Source: Acidobacteriota bacterium | Lineage (GTDB): Bacteria; Acidobacteriota; Vicinamibacteria; Vicinamibacterales; UBA2999 | DNA: 64,000 bases | Direction of reading: 5' to 3' | NCBI GenBank assembly: GCA_963169195.1 | Contig: CAUJDN010000112.1 | Span: forward strand, 1 to 64,000 | Shown: in pieces, positions 60,683-64,000 of the stretch | How the letters are laid out: each line of letters opens with the position of its first letter | Numbering within the stretch: the stretch's first letter is position 1 | Made by a program: the position numbers and the translations under genes | Notes under the pieces: model-generated | Told to the model about the DNA's origin: nothing | Seen by the model: the letters and a program-made list of their open reading frames with translations, nothing else | Databases searched by the model: none

Positions 60683-62338
60683 TCACGACGCCGCGCGCCG
60701 CAGCCGGCGGAGCCGGCCCATCATGCCGCTGCCCCCGCGGCCGAAATGGTCGTGGAGCTCGAGGTATTCGCGGTACAGGTCGTCGTAGGCCGCCGCGGCG
60801 GCGGCATCCGGCTCGACCAGCCGCCCGGCCGGGCGCGCCATGGCGGCTGCCGCCTCGACGATCGAATGGTGGCCGCCGGCCTCGGCCCCCGCGGCCACCG
60901 CACCCAGCATGGCTGCGCCGAGCGCGCAGGCGTCGGCGGCGGCAAACCGGATCGGCCGCAGCGTGATGTCGGCGTAGACCTGCAGGAGCAGCGGGCTGCG
61001 CTCGGCCAGCCCTCCCACCGCCAGCAGCTCACCCACCGGAATGGCATGCGCGGAGAACGCGTCGAGGATGCGCCGCGTGCCGTAGCCCGTGGCCTCGATC
61101 AGGCTCCGATAGATCTCGCCGCGCGTGGTCGCCAGCGTCAGCCCCACGATGAGGCCGGTCAGGTCCGCGTCGCCGAGCACCGAGCGGTTGCCGTTCCACC
61201 AGTCGAGCGCCACGAGTCCGTTGCCGCCCGGCGGCGCGGCGGCCGCCTCGTGTTCGAGCGCGTCGAAGAGATCGGCCGCGGCGGCCTCGCCGCCCACCTG
61301 CCGCGCCCACCAGCCGAACAGATCGCCCACGGCGGGCTGCCCGGCCTCGTAGCCGTAACGGCCCTCGACGATGCCGTCCCAGACCACGCCGGCGATGCCC
61401 TCCACCGGGGCATGGCGATCGGCGAGCAGCATGTGGCACGTCGAGGTGCCCATCACCAGCACCATGCGGCCGGGCGTGACCACGCCCGCGGCCGGCACGG
61501 CGCTGTGGGCGTCGATGATGGCGGCTCCGACAGCGGTGCGATCCGTCAAGCCGAGGCGACGGGCCATCTCCGGCCTGAGCGTGCCGGCGCAGCGCCCCGG
61601 CGGCACAACGGGGCCGGCGAGCTTCTCGGAGAGCCCGGTCAGCCGCGGATGGAGCGCGGAGTAGAAGCCGCCCGAGGGGAACCCGCGACCGCGCGTCCAG
61701 AAGCCCTTGTAGCCGGCGGCGCAGGCATTGCGCACGAGCGTCCCGGTGAGCTGCCACACCACCCAGTCGCCCGCTTCCACGAACGCCGCCGCGGCGTCGA
61801 ACACGCCGGGATCCTCCTCGAGGACCTGCAGCGCCTTGGCCACGAGCCACTCCGACGAGGTGCGGCCGCCGTAGTCGGCAAGCGCGGGCTCGCCGCGCTC
61901 GGCGGCCACCCGGTTGATGCGATCGGCCTGCGGCAGCGCGGCGTGGTGCTTCCACAGCTTCACCCAGGCGTGCGGCCGGGCCGCGTACTCGGCCTGCAGG
62001 CAGAGGGGCGTGCCGCCGGCGTCGACCGGCAGGATCGTGCACGCGGTGAAGTCCACGCCGAGGCCGACGATGGCTGACGGGGCAACGTCGGCCGCGGCGA
62101 TGGCCCGGCCGACGGCGGCCTCCATGGCCGTGAGGTAGTCGCCCGGGTGTTGCAGCGCCCAGTCGGCGCCCAGCGGCTCGGCGGAGCCCGGCAGCCGCTT
62201 GTCGATGACGCCGTGCGCGTAGTCGGCCACCGCGGCCCCGCGCTGACGGCCCGTCGCCGTCTCGACGACGACGGCGCGCGCCGAGGCGGTGCCGAAGTCG
62301 ACCCCGATCGCGCAGGGCGCGTCGCGCCGGGCCGTCAC
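60683..62338 (-). CDS. araB: FGGY ribulokinase (AraB-like)
   Basis: A 551-residue ATP-dependent sugar kinase. Ribulokinase signatures are clear: AIGVDFGTASARAVVVE at the start, HPGDYLTAMEAAV, VDFTACTILPVD, HAWVKLWKHHAALPQ, YGGRTSSEWLVAKALQ, EAGDWVVWQLTG, the catalytic IIDAHSAVPAAG region and VMGTSTCHM. AraB enzymes phosphorylate L-ribulose and, in some cases, D-ribulose. The GTG start overlaps the stop of the FucI-like isomerase (GTGA). The pair would convert an aldopentose to ketopentose 5-phosphate. Which enantiomer is used cannot be told from the sequence. Confidence 0.9.
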   Translation of the reverse strand: MTARRDAPCAIGVDFGTASARAVVVETATGRQRGAAVADYAHGVIDKRLPGSAEPLGADWALQHPGDYLTAMEAAVGRAIAAADVAPSAIVGLGVDFTACTILPVDAGGTPLCLQAEYAARPHAWVKLWKHHAALPQADRINRVAAERGEPALADYGGRTSSEWLVAKALQVLEEDPGVFDAAAAFVEAGDWVVWQLTGTLVRNACAAGYKGFWTRGRGFPSGGFYSALHPRLTGLSEKLAGPVVPPGRCAGTLRPEMARRLGLTDRTAVGAAIIDAHSAVPAAGVVTPGRMVLVMGTSTCHMLLADRHAPVEGIAGVVWDGIVEGRYGYEAGQPAVGDLFGWWARQVGGEAAAADLFDALEHEAAAAPPGGNGLVALDWWNGNRSVLGDADLTGLIVGLTLATTRGEIYRSLIEATGYGTRRILDAFSAHAIPVGELLAVGGLAERSPLLLQVYADITLRPIRFAAADACALGAAMLGAVAAGAEAGGHHSIVEAAAAMARPAGRLVEPDAAAAAAYDDLYREYLELHDHFGRGGSGMMGRLRRLRRAAS

Positions 62339-64000
62339 GCGGGCGGCTCCGGCAGGCGCGGCACGGCGGCGGGCGCCTGGTGCGCCGCGAGCGTGTCGTC
62401 GAGATCGCCGCAGAGCGTGACGGCGATCCCCATCGCATGCGCCATCGCCGCCTTCATGGCCAGCGCCGCGCGCGCCCGGGCGGCGTCGGGCGCGTAGGCG
62501 ACCTGGATGTGGTTGGCCTGGTGCCTGGCCATGAAGCGATCGCGCGTCACCCCATAGAGCACGGCGTGCATGATGGGCCACTGCGGCGTCGTGGCCTGCC
62601 AGCGCCGCTCGGTCTCCTCGTCGGGCAGCCACACCACCCCGCCGCGGCCCAGATCCATGTGCAGGCGATCGTCGCGCACGAAGATGCGGCTCCAGACGAT
62701 CTCGCCCGGCTTGCTCACGCCCTTGAGCGTGGAGCCGCCGCGCGGGAAGTACATCGGCGGCTGGCGCTCGCCGCGCGCCCCGCGGTAGCCGCCGATGAAG
62801 TGGCTGGCCGGCGCGGCGCCGGAGATCTCGAACACCCACACGAACTCGTCGACGCCGTGCCCCCTGTACACCTCGCCCCACCGCACGTCGTGCAGTGTCG
62901 TCGACGGATCCAGCTCGAGGGCCATCCACACGCGATTGGTGATGAGCGCGTCGATGCCGGCGCCTTCGTCCGCCTCGTTGAAGTGCGGGACGGCGAGGCC
63001 GTCGAAGAGCACGCGGCCGGACGGGTCGGCCACGGGGGGCCGATCGGGATTGTTCAGCAGCCCCTCCGCCAGGTCGGAGGCCACGCACACGTCCTTGAGC
63101 CCCTGCTGGTACTGGATGCCGATGGCGGCGCAGCCGAAGTCGTCCGCCATGCGCACGGCCGCGTCGTACATCGCCAGTCCCTCGAGGACCTGCGCCTCGG
63201 TCAGATCGGCATCGGGATCGCGCCCGAACGCGAAGGTCGTGCCGCGCGCCTCGAGCCACGCCTGGTGCGCACGCGCCGCCGTCCCCGGCACACGGCCCAT
63301 GGCGGCGTACAGGGCCGACTGGCTGAGCCGCTCCTTGAAGAGGCCGAGCGGGTGCAGCAGATGGTCGGGGATGATGGCGTTGTACATCCCCATGCAGCCT
63401 TCGTCGAACACGCCGAGCACCGCCTGATCGCGCACGAGCGCGGCGCCGAGCGCCGCGCCGCGTTGCTCGGCCCAGTCCAGCGCCGGCCAGATGGGCGGCG
63501 CGTACGGGCGCGCGTGCGCGGTGTCGTGCACGATGCGGCCCGTCGCGAGCCATTCGGCCAGGGCCGCGCGCGCGAAGTCGTCCTCGAACGTCTCGCTCCA
63601 GATCGTGCTGTAGCGGATGCCCGCCTTGGTGAGCGACCCGTTCAGGTTGAGCAGGCCGACGAGACCGGGCCACCGGCCGCTCCAGTTGGCCAGCGTCAGG
63701 ATGGGCCCGCGGTGGCGCGTCAGGCCGGGCAGCACGTGGCTGGTGTACTGCCAGACGGCTTCGGCGACGACCAGCGGGATGTCGGGATCGATTCGCCGGA
63801 ACGCCGCGATGCCCATCGCCTGGCCGTCGAGGAAGCCGTGCCGCCTGGCCGGATCGACGGGATGGCCCCGGACGACGCGCCGGCCAAGGGCCGCGAAGGC
63901 GTCGATGACGCGGGCCTCGAGTGCCTCCTGGGCGGGCCAGCACACCTGGTTGGCAGGCAGGCGCGAGTCACCGCTCGCGACCAGGCAGACGTCCGACGTC
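62335..64000 (-). CDS. L-fucose/D-arabinose isomerase-like protein (5' end off window)
   Basis: A partial gene of at least 555 codons, open to the right edge. The frame at the edge already reads VCLVASGDSRLPANQVCWPA, which looks like the N-terminal region of the FucI-like family, so only a few codons are missing. Family segments are TLANWSGRWPGLVGLLNLNG, SLTKAGIRYSTIWSETFED, FDEGCMGMYNAIIPDHLLHP (metal-site Glu) and HQANHIQVAYAPD (metal-site His). FucI enzymes isomerise L-fucose and also D-arabinose to D-ribulose. Coupling to an AraB-like kinase, not an L-fuculokinase, favours a pentose substrate. The upstream promoter is outside the window. Confidence 0.9.
   Translation of the reverse strand, partial: TSDVCLVASGDSRLPANQVCWPAQEALEARVIDAFAALGRRVVRGHPVDPARRHGFLDGQAMGIAAFRRIDPDIPLVVAEAVWQYTSHVLPGLTRHRGPILTLANWSGRWPGLVGLLNLNGSLTKAGIRYSTIWSETFEDDFARAALAEWLATGRIVHDTAHARPYAPPIWPALDWAEQRGAALGAALVRDQAVLGVFDEGCMGMYNAIIPDHLLHPLGLFKERLSQSALYAAMGRVPGTAARAHQAWLEARGTTFAFGRDPDADLTEAQVLEGLAMYDAAVRMADDFGCAAIGIQYQQGLKDVCVASDLAEGLLNNPDRPPVADPSGRVLFDGLAVPHFNEADEGAGIDALITNRVWMALELDPSTTLHDVRWGEVYRGHGVDEFVWVFEISGAAPASHFIGGYRGARGERQPPMYFPRGGSTLKGVSKPGEIVWSRIFVRDDRLHMDLGRGGVVWLPDEETERRWQATTPQWPIMHAVLYGVTRDRFMARHQANHIQVAYAPDAARARAALAMKAAMAHAMGIAVTLCGDLDDTLAAHQAPAAVPRLPEPPA

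Noticed and set aside
16322..64000. A fucose/rhamnose microcompartment built from the BMC gene and the FucI-like operon
   Set aside because: They are over 45 kb apart, and no aldolase, aldehyde dehydrogenase or vertex protein is present. A kinase of AraB type and not a fuculose aldolase follows the isomerase.
1..64000. Prophage, insertion sequence or integrase
   Set aside because: No transposase, integrase, phage structural gene or terminal repeats were found. The toxin-antitoxin module is the only sign of transfer.

Overview
The window is GC-rich throughout (third codon positions nearly all G/C), intron-free and packed with genes on both strands. The gene content points to an Acidobacteriota bacterium, most likely of the Vicinamibacteria type. 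Clues are a carboxypeptidase-regulatory-domain TonB receptor, a Ser/Thr kinase fused to a WD40/PD40 propeller, GMC dehydrogenases with Tat-exported gluconate-dehydrogenase subunit 3 partners, DUF1080, DUF2961 and DUF6786 proteins, and S9, M28 and CocE exported hydrolases. The taxonomy is inferred from gene families and was not tested.

Layout. 1-9.4 kb: a heptamer repeat, a sensor kinase, a TonB receptor operon, a ThiO-like oxidase, PhhB, a MerR regulator, and an ECF sigma/anti-sigma pair. 9.4-17.8 kb: a membrane MutS-like ATPase, a coiled-coil protein with internal repeats, an ABC ATPase, an outer-membrane barrel, an S9 peptidase, an orphan bacterial-microcompartment shell protein and a lipoprotein. 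17.8-22.2 kb: DUF1080, an NupG-type transporter and GMC/subunit-3 pair 1. 22.3-32.2 kb: a clostripain-like peptidase next to a 34-residue Lys-rich peptide, a kinase-propeller protein, and a CHASE2 cyclase coupled to a FecR-TPR-barrel protein. 32.4-38.7 kb: GMC/subunit-3 pair 2 with two TIM-barrel isomerases, a Gfo/Idh/MocA oxidoreductase and a flavin reductase-like protein. 38.7-49.7 kb: an exported ureohydrolase, a Tat-exported ThDP enzyme, cytochrome c, AhcY, an M28 peptidase, a truncated MaoC gene beside a VapBC-type module, a CocE hydrolase and a cysteine-synthase homologue. 49.8-64 kb: a GH172 (DUF2961) protein, a divergent MerR/SRPBCC pair, and a minus-strand sugar operon that runs off the right edge: FucI-like isomerase, AraB-like kinase, glycosylasparaginase, DUF6786, MFS transporter, GH3, GH172-HEAT.

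How the genes may work together. The last operon has overlapping start/stop codons at several joints. It fits uptake and breakdown of a furanoside glycan, with D-arabinose -> D-ribulose -> ribulose 5-phosphate as a testable route. The GMC, DUF1080, TIM-barrel and Gfo/Idh genes fit a periplasmic oxidise-then-cleave (3-keto-glycoside) route. About a dozen genes have a TAnnnT hexamer only 6-10 nt before the start codon and no Shine-Dalgarno, which suggests widespread leaderless transcription. Several repeat families sit in the intergenic DNA: heptamer/octamer tracts, hairpin units whose stems vary in sequence but stay paired, and GGGGACnGTCCCC palindromes.
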